64,000 nt of DNA. Source: Desulfobaccales bacterium (GTDB taxonomy: Bacteria > Desulfobacterota > Desulfobaccia > Desulfobaccales > 0-14-0-80-60-11). The translations under genes and the position numbers were made by a program. A model generated the notes under the pieces. It saw only the letters and a program-made list of their open reading frames with translations. It was not told where the DNA came from and searched no databases. This document shows positions 8,910 through 16,884 of this stretch, in pieces (position 1 is the first letter of the stretch; every line of letters begins with the position of its first letter). The stretch is from positions 16,129 through 80,128 of the forward strand of contig JBAZPO010000018.1 of assembly GCA_041648175.1 (NCBI GenBank). The letters run 5' to 3'.

Positions 8910-10016
8910 CTACGGGCCGCATCTGCCGCTCAGGCCCCTTTCCAGAATCACCAGAAAATCCTGGGCGTTGGTCAGTATGGACCGGGCGGCCAGGGAGCCG
9001 CGGTTGGCCAGTTTGTCCGCGGCGAATTCACTCATATCCACGGTGTAGAAATAGACTGGCCGCACCTGGCCATTCTCCAAGACCCGGTACATGGGAATCA
9101 TGTTCCCCGCGGCAATGCTATGTAACTGGCTGGCCACCGCAATCACGGTGGTGGCGCGGCTGCTCAAGCCCCGCATGGCATCCTGGGCCTGCATGGCATC
9201 GGTGATAACCTCGGGGAGCGGCCCGTCGTCCCGGATGGAGCCGGCCAGGACGTAGGGAATCCGGCTCTGCCAGAGGGCGTGCATGACGCCGTCTAAGATC
9301 AACCCGGTTTCCATGGCTGCCGCGATGGAGCCCGCCCGGCGGATAAGAGTTATGGCGTCCAGGTGCTTATAATGCCCCAGGGGCGCCGGGCGCTTGGTAT
9401 AAATCTCCTGCCCCAGGGCCGTCTGAAAGAGCGCGGCTTCCAGATCGTGCACCGCCAGGGCATTGCCGGCCAGAAGCCCGTGGACAAAACCCTTGTGGAT
9501 CAGAGAGACCAGGGCGCTGCGGGAGTCCCGGTCAAAGACCGCGGCCGGACCCAAGACCCACAGAATGAAGCCATGCTCCCGTTCATAGGACAGCAATTCA
9601 TAAAGCTGATCGTAATCGATGGAGAACGCGGTCTCCCGGGACGCATGGGTGCGAAAGGCGAATTTTTCCGCCACCGGCGCAGGTTGGGCAAAAGCCCCGG
9701 TGTGGACATAGATGCCATCCTCGCCATTTTCACCCCGGCCTATAGCCACCGGTTCTCCCGCCTTCAGGTGGCGAAATTCTTTTACCAGCAAGGAGGCATC
9801 CGGCGCCCGGACCACCACGCAATCCATCCGGGAGTTTTGCAGCAACACCCAGTGGCCCTTTTGTACCTGGTAGTACTCGGGGAAGATGGTGGTGGCGTGA
9901 TAATTTTCCGGAGCCAGGCCGTTTGTGAGCACCGGGGCGAAGCGGGCCAACGGGGCATCTTGGAGAAGCGGCCGGCTGAAATCCGGAGGCTGATAGGCCG
10001 GAAGGCTGAATGCCAT
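8910..10016 (-). CDS. Archaeal-type ornithine cyclodeaminase-like (LOR/SDH-region family) protein
   Basis: The 368-residue protein resembles the conserved LOR/SDH region found in archaeal-type NAD-dependent ornithine cyclodeaminase and in the C-terminal half of bifunctional arginine-degrading enzymes. Key stretches are LAGSIRDDGPLPEV (257-270), MQAQDAMRGLSSRATTVIAV and LHSIAAGNM (298-306). The guanidine-modifying N-terminal domain of the bifunctional enzymes is absent. The start at ATG 10016 has GGAGG eight bases upstream; an in-frame codon at 10034 lies upstream of that site. It sits 48 bp from engB on the same strand. Ornithine to proline conversion is the best guess; the substrate is not proven. 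Confidence 0.7.
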   Translation of the reverse strand: MAFSLPAYQPPDFSRPLLQDAPLARFAPVLTNGLAPENYHATTIFPEYYQVQKGHWVLLQNSRMDCVVVRAPDASLLVKEFRHLKAGEPVAIGRGENGEDGIYVHTGAFAQPAPVAEKFAFRTHASRETAFSIDYDQLYELLSYEREHGFILWVLGPAAVFDRDSRSALVSLIHKGFVHGLLAGNALAVHDLEAALFQTALGQEIYTKRPAPLGHYKHLDAITLIRRAGSIAAAMETGLILDGVMHALWQSRIPYVLAGSIRDDGPLPEVITDAMQAQDAMRGLSSRATTVIAVASQLHSIAAGNMIPMYRVLENGQVRPVYFYTVDMSEFAADKLANRGSLAARSILTNAQDFLVILERGLSGRCGP

Positions 10017-10064
10017 GGAGAGGACCTCCAGCAAAATTGATTCTTAACCCTGATGGGGCTAGTT

Positions 10065-10670
10065 TTAGGGTTCGCCCAGGCAGGCCAGCATCCGGTCCCA
10101 GAGCCGGTCTTTGCCCTCCAGATTAGGGGCGGAAAACCAGATAAAGTCAGCGGGGTCTACGCCGAAGGGCGTCAGAGCGCCGGCAGCAAGTTTCAACTGG
10201 CGACTGCGCTCCCCTTGCTTCAGCTTATCGGCCTTGGTCAGGACCGGGATCACCTTTCGCCCCTGTTCCAGCAAGAATTCCCACAGGAACAGTTCCTCGT
10301 CCCCAGGCTGGCGGCGCCCGTCCTGGAGAAACACCACCGCAGCCAAGGACTCACGTCCACCCAGGTAATCCAAGACCAGACGTCCCCAACCGGCCTTGAG
10401 CTCCTTCGACACCGCGGCATAGCCGAAGCCCGGCAGGTCCACAAAATACCAGCGCTGGTTGATAAGGAAAAAATTGAGAGCCCGGGTACAGCCGGGATGG
10501 GAACTGGTGCGCACCAGTTTTTTGCGCCCCAGCAGGGTGTTGATCAGGGTTGATTTCCCCACGTTGGAACGCCCCAAGAAGGCTACTTCAGGCAGCCCCG
10601 CCGGGGGACATTGATCGGCCCGGTGGGCGCTCAAGCTGTACTCGGCGCTCAGGATCTTGGGGCTAGTCAT
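10065..10670 (-). CDS. engB: Ribosome biogenesis GTPase EngB/YsxC
   Basis: An essential-type GTPase needed for assembly of the large ribosomal subunit. The 201 residues contain G1 GRSNVGKS (33-40), the G2-region threonine in GCTRALNFF, G3 DLPGFG (78-83) and G4 TKAD (145-148), with the family's usual length. It is transcribed with the downstream cyclodeaminase-like gene. Confidence 0.95.
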   Translation of the reverse strand: MTSPKILSAEYSLSAHRADQCPPAGLPEVAFLGRSNVGKSTLINTLLGRKKLVRTSSHPGCTRALNFFLINQRWYFVDLPGFGYAAVSKELKAGWGRLVLDYLGGRESLAAVVFLQDGRRQPGDEELFLWEFLLEQGRKVIPVLTKADKLKQGERSRQLKLAAGALTPFGVDPADFIWFSAPNLEGKDRLWDRMLACLGEP

Positions 10671-10866
10671 GGTCTGATCGAACGGCAGTCATTGAAAGAT
10701 TCATGGTTTATTATAGCCGGGCTCCAACAAAAAATCCAAGGTCCGGGGCATTATCCGGCTCCGGACCCGCCCAGCGAGCCATGATTAGCCGCTGGGTCTC
10801 TTCGCCATAAAGGTTGACGGGTCGTGGGTCTCCGGGTTAAGGTTAAAAAATGGATGTGGAGGGAGG

Positions 10867-11604
10867 ATGGTAGTCGTGGCCTGGGGCCTATGGTTCCAAT
10901 TCTGGTTGGTGCTGCTCACCCTGTGGGCGGGAATGCTAATTATTGGCTGGTCATACATAGACCAAGACAGCCCCATGATCCATCGCGCCTGTCGGTGGTG
11001 GGGCCGGAACCTCCTCAATGTCGCCCACATCCCGGTCCAGGTGGAGGGCCTGGAACACCTGCAGCCCGGACAGGCCTATGTCTTCGCCGCCAATCACCGC
11101 TCCAACTTCGACATCTTTGCACTGATCTCGGTTTTGCCAGGCCGGTTTCTCTGGGTGGCCAAGAAATCGCTTTTCCACATCCCAGTGCTCGGCCAGGCCC
11201 TCTCCCGCATGGGCTCCATCTCTGTGGACCGGGAAAACCTGCGCTCCGCCGTTCAGAGTCTCGATCAGGCTACGGCCATTGTTAAGAGAGGCGTGTCCAT
11301 GGTCATCTTTCCCGAAGGCACCCGATCCCTCTCCCGGGAACTCCTGCCCTTTAAAAAAGGGGTCTTCGTCATGGCCATGAAGGCGGGGCAGCCCATTGTG
11401 CCGGTGAGCATCAGCGGTACCCGCTTCATCCAGCCCCGGGACACCATCCGGATGAAACCGGGACCTATCAAGGTGGTCATATCCCCCCCCATCGCCCCGG
11501 GCACGTTCAGCCGTAAAGAAGAACTCATGGCTGCGGTGCGCCAGGCCATCGACGCCCACTACGACCCCGATTTTCCCCATGGTCCTGAAAACCGAACCTC
11601 CTAA
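10867..11604 (+). CDS. plsC: 1-acyl-sn-glycerol-3-phosphate acyltransferase
   Basis: Transfers an acyl chain to lysophosphatidic acid in membrane phospholipid synthesis. The 245-residue protein has an N-terminal membrane helix (about 5-30), the catalytic H-X4-D motif NHRSNFD (76-82), and the substrate-binding motif FPEGTR (148-153). A GGAGGG ribosome-binding site precedes ATG 10867. Its 3' end overlaps the next gene by 26 bp, so the two are translationally linked. Confidence 0.92.
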   Translation: MVVVAWGLWFQFWLVLLTLWAGMLIIGWSYIDQDSPMIHRACRWWGRNLLNVAHIPVQVEGLEHLQPGQAYVFAANHRSNFDIFALISVLPGRFLWVAKKSLFHIPVLGQALSRMGSISVDRENLRSAVQSLDQATAIVKRGVSMVIFPEGTRSLSRELLPFKKGVFVMAMKAGQPIVPVSISGTRFIQPRDTIRMKPGPIKVVISPPIAPGTFSRKEELMAAVRQAIDAHYDPDFPHGPENRTS

Positions 11605-13255
11605 CTGGGTAGACCTGACCTTCCTGGGCGGCCTGGGGGAAATCGGCCTCAATATGATGACCCTGGAGACCGACAACTACCTGGTGGTGGTGGACGCCGG
11701 ACTCATGTTCCCCGAAGACCAGATGCTGGGGATCGACATTGTCATCCCCGATTTTTCCTACCTGCGGGAGCGCCGGGACAAAATGGCGGCCATAGTCCTC
11801 ACCCACGGCCACGAAGACCATATCGGCGCAATCCCCTTTTTGCTCAAAGAAATTCCGGTGCCGGTGTATGGCACCCCCTTCACTCTGGCCCTGGTCAAAG
11901 AAAAGCTGCGGGAACACGGCATTCTGGAAGACACCGAACTGCTGGAGATCACCCCCGGGGTCCCTCTGGTCCTGGGACCTTTTGAATTCGAGTTCATCCG
12001 GGTGTGCCACTCCATCGTGGACGGGGTGGGGTTGGCGGTGCGCACCCCCCAGGGCATCCTGGTCCATTCCGGCGATTTTAAGATCGACCAGACTCCGGTG
12101 ACCGGCAGCGCCACTGACCTGAACCGTTTCGCCCACTACGGTGAAGAAGGCGTCCTGGCTTTGATGTCCGACTCCACCAATGCCGAACGCCCCGGTTACA
12201 CTTTGAGCGAACGGGAAATCGGCACCACTCTGGAAGGGTTGATCCGGGAAGCGGCTGGCCGGGTCATAGTCGCTGTTTTTGCTTCCCATATCCACCGCCT
12301 CCAGCAGATCATAGACATTGCCGCCAAGTTCAAACGTCAGGTGCTGTTCAATGGCAAGTCCATGGTCCTCAACACCCGGCTGGCCAAGGAACTGGAGTTG
12401 CTTACGGTCCCCGGCGGTCTGGAGATTACCGTGGGGGAACTGGACCGTCTGGACCCGGCCCAAACCATCATCGTCACCACCGGCAGCCAGGGAGAGCCCT
12501 TGAGCGCCCTGGCCCGCATCGCGCTGGAGGCCCACAAGCAGATCCACATCCAGGCGGGCGATCTGGTAATCCTGTCCTCCAAGTTCATCCCCGGCAACGA
12601 ACGGGCCATAACCACGGTGATCAACAACCTCTACCGCTTGGGGGCCGAGGTGGTGTACCAGGAGGTGGCGGACATTCACGCCTCCGGGCACGCTTCCCAG
12701 GAAGAGTTGAAACTCTTGTTGAACCTTACTCGGCCCCGGCACTTCATTCCCATTCACGGAGAGATGCGCCACCTCATCAAGCACACCCGGCTGGCCCGGG
12801 CCGTTGGAGTGTCTACGGACGGCATCCTCCTGGCCACTGATGGCGACCAGGTCCGTTTCGAGGGCCAGGGTGCGACCTTTCAAGAAAAAGTGGACACTGG
12901 CCGGGTCTTCGTGGACGGCAAAGGGGTGGGGGACGTCAGCCGCATCGTGCTCAGGGACCGCCGCCATCTGGCCGCGGACGGCCTGGTGATCGCCTATGCC
13001 GCGGTGGACCCCACGGCTGGAAAGATCGTCACCGAGCCGGACCTTATTACCCGGGGCTTCACCCTGGAAGAAGAGCAGGCGCCGCTTCTGGACCAGGCCC
13101 GCAAAATCTTCCAGGAGATTGTGGTCCGAGCCTTGTCTGAGCCCACCCAGGACTGGCTGGAAATCCAGACCCAGGTTAGTAAAGCCTTGCGGAAGCTCTT
13201 CTTCAAGCTCCTGGAACGCCGCCCCATGATCCTGCCGCTGATTTTAACGCTGTGA
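11579..13255 (+). CDS. rnj: Ribonuclease J
   Basis: A metallo-beta-lactamase/beta-CASP ribonuclease that matures and degrades RNA in the cytoplasm. The 558 residues start with the typical FLGGLGEIGLN and contain the zinc motif HGHEDH (76-81), HSGDFKID and MSDSTNAE. The beta-CASP motif FASHIHRLQQ, the HASGH loop and the FIPIHGE motif follow. The start overlaps plsC by 26 bp; the next in-frame ATGs lie within the conserved N-terminal strand, so this start is preferred. An acyltransferase-RNase J pair is unusual but the reading frames are clear. Confidence 0.93.
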   Translation: MVLKTEPPNWVDLTFLGGLGEIGLNMMTLETDNYLVVVDAGLMFPEDQMLGIDIVIPDFSYLRERRDKMAAIVLTHGHEDHIGAIPFLLKEIPVPVYGTPFTLALVKEKLREHGILEDTELLEITPGVPLVLGPFEFEFIRVCHSIVDGVGLAVRTPQGILVHSGDFKIDQTPVTGSATDLNRFAHYGEEGVLALMSDSTNAERPGYTLSEREIGTTLEGLIREAAGRVIVAVFASHIHRLQQIIDIAAKFKRQVLFNGKSMVLNTRLAKELELLTVPGGLEITVGELDRLDPAQTIIVTTGSQGEPLSALARIALEAHKQIHIQAGDLVILSSKFIPGNERAITTVINNLYRLGAEVVYQEVADIHASGHASQEELKLLLNLTRPRHFIPIHGEMRHLIKHTRLARAVGVSTDGILLATDGDQVRFEGQGATFQEKVDTGRVFVDGKGVGDVSRIVLRDRRHLAADGLVIAYAAVDPTAGKIVTEPDLITRGFTLEEEQAPLLDQARKIFQEIVVRALSEPTQDWLEIQTQVSKALRKLFFKLLERRPMILPLILTL

Positions 13256-13260
13256 AAAAA

Positions 13261-13293
13261 CAGCTTTCAGGTTTCAGCTTCCAGCTTTCAGCC
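13261..13293. repeat. Short CAGCTTTCAGGTTTCAG-type tandem repeat
   Basis: Directly after the RNase J stop codon, imperfect 8-10-bp units of the type CAGSTTTCAG repeat four times. Related arrays occur at 40808-40906 and 41955-41992. Function unknown; it may act as a 3' end structure. Confidence 0.55.
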
Positions 13294-13309
13294 AAAGCAG
13301 ATTTGGAGC

Positions 13310-13339
13310 CCTTGCCTTTTCTGCAAGGCTTGGTATCAT
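13310..13339 (+). promoter_or_regulatory. Candidate promoter with CueR-like dyad
   Basis: The dyad CCTTGC-N7-GCAAGG (13310-13328) overlaps a possible -35 (TTGCCT, 13312-13317). A -10-like TATCAT (13334-13339) follows after 16 bp. The dyad resembles MerR/CueR operators (CCTTSC-N7-GSAAGG type) known upstream of copper genes. However, the 19-bp spacer typical of that class is not present, so regulator identity is uncertain. Confidence 0.4.
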
Positions 13340-13348
13340 AGAATTGTT

Positions 13349-13732
13349 ATGAAAAGGGCCGTCACCGCTCGCTACCTGATGTTAGTCGTTATTGCCTGGG
13401 CGGTGCTTTTTCTGCCGTTAGGAAATCTTGCCGCGGTGGCGGCCCTTCCGGTGGGCTGTCCCCATTGTCATGGGGCCGGCGTTGGCATTGTCTCCGGCCA
13501 GTGTTGTTGCCCATCCGGGATGCCCGGTTCGTGCGGGGGCTGCGGCCATGATGGCATATCTCTGTGCCGTTGCAATTCCGGCAGTCCGGCCTTCATCGCC
13601 ACGCCTGCTTGCGCCATGCCCACCTGGCATGTTTCCCCTTATGTACATCCCCTAGTAAGCGTTGCCTCGAAATTATTTCCCCTCAACATTTTCCATCCTC
13701 CCGAGCTCCATTACTTCTCTACTTTAATCTGA
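13349..13732 (+). CDS. Small exported Cys-rich protein of the metal-efflux island
   Basis: A 127-residue protein of unrecognised family. A hydrophobic N-terminal segment (about 9-32) suggests a signal peptide or anchor. The next 60 residues hold a dense cluster of cysteine and glycine: GCPHCHGAG, GQCCCPSGMPGSCGGCG and SLCRCNSG. Such a cluster could bind thiophilic metals. It begins the block of metal-efflux genes, with a candidate metal-responsive dyad just upstream. Metal binding is inferred from composition and context only. Confidence 0.55.
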   Translation: MKRAVTARYLMLVVIAWAVLFLPLGNLAAVAALPVGCPHCHGAGVGIVSGQCCCPSGMPGSCGGCGHDGISLCRCNSGSPAFIATPACAMPTWHVSPYVHPLVSVASKLFPLNIFHPPELHYFSTLI

Positions 13733-13932
13733 TTTAAATTTAGCGGTTCCCTCATCGAGAGTATTGGAGGTCATGACGTGCCTTGATTCCAGGAAGCGAA
13801 CTCTTAATCGCTCCTGAGGACCACGCCGGGCAAGGTTTTTTTTGCGCCCTTACAGGGGAATTGAGAACGATGCTCCAGGGGCCTCCGAATACTTGGCTCG
13901 GTGGGGAAAATTCTCAAGGCGCCTATAAAAAC

Positions 13933-13962
13933 TTGTATACATCTTAAGGTCATGCTTATAAT
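13933..13962 (+). promoter_or_regulatory. Candidate sigma-70 promoter for the efflux operon
   Basis: TTGTAT (13933-13938) and TATAAT (13957-13962) are separated by 18 bp and lie 32 bp before the outer-membrane factor start codon. The -10 is perfect. It lies in a 262-bp gap after the Cys-rich protein. Confidence 0.5.
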
Positions 13963-13994
13963 TCCCAATAATCTAAAAGAAGGCAGAAGGGGAG

Positions 13995-15314
13995 ATGGCT
14001 AAACCGCGGCGACTTTTCCCAAGCGCACTCTTTTTGGTCCTGTGTCTTACCGGGACTTTTAGTCTGTCCACGCCATTGCGGGCCCAAAGCAACCTGCCGC
14101 CGGACCTGCAAAACCTCATCAATGAGGCCCTCAAATCCAATGCGGAAGTGAAGCAAATGGCCTCGTTAGCTGGGGCCGCTAAGGAAACCATCAAACCCGC
14201 CGGAGCCCTGGAAGACCCCACGGTGTCTTTCGGTATGAACAATATTCCCACCGACACCTTTGCTCTGAACCAGGACCCCATGACCCAGAAAATGCTGGAA
14301 CTGTCCCAGAAGTTCCCTTTTCCCGGGAAGCGCCGCCTCCGTTCCGAAGTGGCGGCGGAGCAGGCCAAATCGGAATTACTGGCATATCGAGACAAATCTA
14401 ACGAGATCAGGGCCAAAGTGGTGGTGAGTTATTGGAACCTGGCTTTGGCCTATGCCGGATTCGATATTGTCCAAAAGAACAAGCAAATCTGGGAGCAGGT
14501 GGTCCAGGTGACCGAGACCCGCTATAAAGTGGGCCAGGGAATGCAGGCCGATGTGCTCCAGGCCCAGGTTGAACTGGGAAACTATCTCGATCGCCTGCTT
14601 CAATACAAGCAGCGTCAGGAATCCTCACAGGCGGACCTGAACGCCCTGCGTTCCCAGCCACCCCAAACTCCGGTGGGGCGTCCCCAACCCCTCAGGCCCC
14701 GACCATTTGCCCTTAAACTGGATGACCTGTTCACCCAGGCCGAGGCCCGTCCTCAACTTCAGGCCCTCAAAGCCTTGGTGGCCAAGCAGCAGAAAGCGGT
14801 GGACCTGGCTAAGAAGGAGTATTTTCCCGATGCCACCATTTCCCTGGGATACGCTTTCCGGGAAACCCTGGGTCCGCCGGTGAATCTGAAACAGGCCGAC
14901 ATGTTTGCCGGCGGCGTGATGTTTAATCTGCCCGTCTGGCAAGGCTCCAAGATCAAGCCTAAAATCCGGGAGGAGCAGCAACGCCAGACCGCAGCCAAGG
15001 AAGCCGTGGAAAATACCTGGAATCAGGTGGCTGCCGCCATTAAGGACCGCTATGCCAAGTTAATGCGCCTGGCGCAGCAAATCACTCTCTATAATCAGGG
15101 GATTATTCCCCAGGCCAGGCAAGCGGCGGAGGCTTCCCTGGCGTCCTACCAGGTGGGGAGTCTGGGGTTCACGCAGCTCTATCAGAACCAAATCGCCGCC
15201 TATAACGCTGAGCTGACGATGCAGGAATACCTGAAAGATTTTGAAGAAAACTGGGCGGAAATGGAATGGCTGGCGGGTGTCGAACTGCCCCGGCCACCGG
15301 GAGGAAAAAAATGA
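13995..15314 (+). CDS. TolC-family outer membrane factor of metal efflux pump (CusC-like)
   Basis: Outer-membrane channel of a tripartite heavy-metal efflux system. The 439-residue protein has an N-terminal signal peptide (about 1-32) and two repeats of the long helical outer-membrane-efflux domain (starting near 35 and 240). MNNIPTDTF and SQKFPFPGKR are typical of CusC-like proteins in metal systems. The ATG at 13995 follows AGAAGGGGAG. Its stop codon overlaps the start of the adaptor gene (ATGA), so the two are translated in a coupled fashion. Confidence 0.88.
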   Translation: MAKPRRLFPSALFLVLCLTGTFSLSTPLRAQSNLPPDLQNLINEALKSNAEVKQMASLAGAAKETIKPAGALEDPTVSFGMNNIPTDTFALNQDPMTQKMLELSQKFPFPGKRRLRSEVAAEQAKSELLAYRDKSNEIRAKVVVSYWNLALAYAGFDIVQKNKQIWEQVVQVTETRYKVGQGMQADVLQAQVELGNYLDRLLQYKQRQESSQADLNALRSQPPQTPVGRPQPLRPRPFALKLDDLFTQAEARPQLQALKALVAKQQKAVDLAKKEYFPDATISLGYAFRETLGPPVNLKQADMFAGGVMFNLPVWQGSKIKPKIREEQQRQTAAKEAVENTWNQVAAAIKDRYAKLMRLAQQITLYNQGIIPQARQAAEASLASYQVGSLGFTQLYQNQIAAYNAELTMQEYLKDFEENWAEMEWLAGVELPRPPGGKK

Positions 15315-16867
15315 CGCCTGCTGCCCGAGGCAAAGGCTGGTGGGGCCTGGTGGTGGTCCTGATCCTGGGAATTCTAGGGGTGCTGTATCTTTCCGGGGTC
15401 CTGCCCCTGCCTTACGGCAAAGAGAAACCCAACCCCCTCTGCTATGTCTCTCCCAAGAACCCCAATTATATTAAGGAAGCGCCGGGCAAAGACCCTGAGG
15501 GCCATGAACTGGTGCCGGTTTACCCCACCGGCACCCCTGGCCAGCCGCCGCCTCCGGCGGTGACGCCCAAGGCCGGGGTCCCGGCTCCTGGGGCTCCAGC
15601 CGAGGCCCCCAAGAAAGAACGCAAAATCAAGTATTGGGTCTCCCCCATGGACCCCGGCTACGTCCGGGACAAACCCGGCAAAGCACCCTGCGGCATGGAC
15701 ATGGTGCCGGTCTATGAGGAGGGAGGGGAAGAAGGCCCGGGCACCATCAAGATATCCCCCACCACCATCCAGTCCATGGGGGTCAGGACCGCCAAGGTGG
15801 AGGTGCGGCCTCTATCCCGGCTTACCCTGGCCGTGGGGCTGGTGAATTTTAACGAACGCAACCTTGCCACCATTACCACCAAAGTAAATGGTTGGGTGGA
15901 CCGCCTCTACGTCAACGCCACTGGCGACCCGGTGCGCAAAGGGCAGGCGCTGTTGAGCATCTATAGTCCCGACCTGGTCTCCAGCCAGGAAGAATATCTG
16001 TTGGCTCTACGTAATCTCAAGGCCATGAAATCTAGTCCGGTGAAGGAGTTGGCCGAAGGAGCCCGCCGCCTGGCCGAGGCCTCCCGCCGCCGCCTGGAGT
16101 ATTTTGACATCGGCGCGGGTCAGATTAACACTCTGGAACATACCGGCCAGGTTAAGAAAAATCTGACGTTGGCCTCCCCGGCCAACGGCATTGTCACCAA
16201 ACGCCTGGTGACCCAGGGCATGTATGTCCAGGCCGGCATGCCATTACTGGAAGTCGCCGATCTATCTACGGTTTGGGTGGATGCGGATATCTACCAGTAT
16301 GAACTGCCCTGGATAAAGGTGGGACAGCCGGTTACCATGAGCCTGGATTATTTGCCCGGCGAGACCTTCCAGGGCAAGATTGATTACCTCTACCCCTACC
16401 TCAAGGAAGCCACCCGCACGGCCCGGGTGCGCCTGCGCTTCTCCAACCCCCAGCTCAAGCTCAAGCCCGAGATGTTCGCCCAGGTGAAGATCGAATCCCC
16501 GGTGACTCATAATGCCGTGGTGGTGCCCGCGGATGCGGTAATCGATACTGGTCTGAAGCAGTACGTGTTCATCGCCCTGGGTCAGGGCCGCTTCGAGCCC
16601 CGGGAAGTCAAGTTAGGGGTGCTGGGCAATGACGGCCTGCAAGAGGTGCTCTCCGGCCTCAAGGGCGGCGAAGATGTGGTCACCTCGGCGCAATTCATGC
16701 TGGACTCCGAATCCCGCTTCCGGGAGGCGGTGCAACTGATGATGCCGGGCATGGACATGGGCGGCAAAAAAGAGGAAAAGCCCCAGCCCGGGCCAGGGAT
16801 GAAGATGGAAGGGACACCTCCGGCCGCACCTGCGCCGTCACCTATGCCTCCTGGGCATAAACATTAA
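15311..16867 (+). CDS. Periplasmic adaptor of heavy-metal RND efflux pump (CusB-like), two N-terminal metal-binding modules
   Basis: Membrane-fusion protein linking the RND pump to the TolC-like channel. With ATG 15311 (overlapping the previous stop) it has 518 residues. There is an N-terminal membrane anchor (about 9-32), followed by two copies of the small heavy-metal-binding module: YVSPKNPNYI...GHELVPVY and YWVSPMDPGYV...CGMDMVPVY. Only the second copy keeps the CGMDM core; the first has GHEL. Barrel-sandwich and beta-barrel domains follow. The C-terminal tail is Met/His-rich (GMDMGG, GMKMEG, GHKH). Substrate is probably Cu(I)/Ag(I), by resemblance to CusB. Confidence 0.9.
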   Translation: MTPAARGKGWWGLVVVLILGILGVLYLSGVLPLPYGKEKPNPLCYVSPKNPNYIKEAPGKDPEGHELVPVYPTGTPGQPPPPAVTPKAGVPAPGAPAEAPKKERKIKYWVSPMDPGYVRDKPGKAPCGMDMVPVYEEGGEEGPGTIKISPTTIQSMGVRTAKVEVRPLSRLTLAVGLVNFNERNLATITTKVNGWVDRLYVNATGDPVRKGQALLSIYSPDLVSSQEEYLLALRNLKAMKSSPVKELAEGARRLAEASRRRLEYFDIGAGQINTLEHTGQVKKNLTLASPANGIVTKRLVTQGMYVQAGMPLLEVADLSTVWVDADIYQYELPWIKVGQPVTMSLDYLPGETFQGKIDYLYPYLKEATRTARVRLRFSNPQLKLKPEMFAQVKIESPVTHNAVVVPADAVIDTGLKQYVFIALGQGRFEPREVKLGVLGNDGLQEVLSGLKGGEDVVTSAQFMLDSESRFREAVQLMMPGMDMGGKKEEKPQPGPGMKMEGTPPAAPAPSPMPPGHKH

Positions 16868-16884
16868 GTGGGCTCGGATAAACC

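Noticed and set aside
11525..12967. A 480-codon open frame on the minus strand opposite RNase J
   Set aside because: It is a mirror of the GC-rich RNase J gene, has His/Asp/Gly-rich composition without family motifs, and RNase J motifs on the plus strand are unmistakable.
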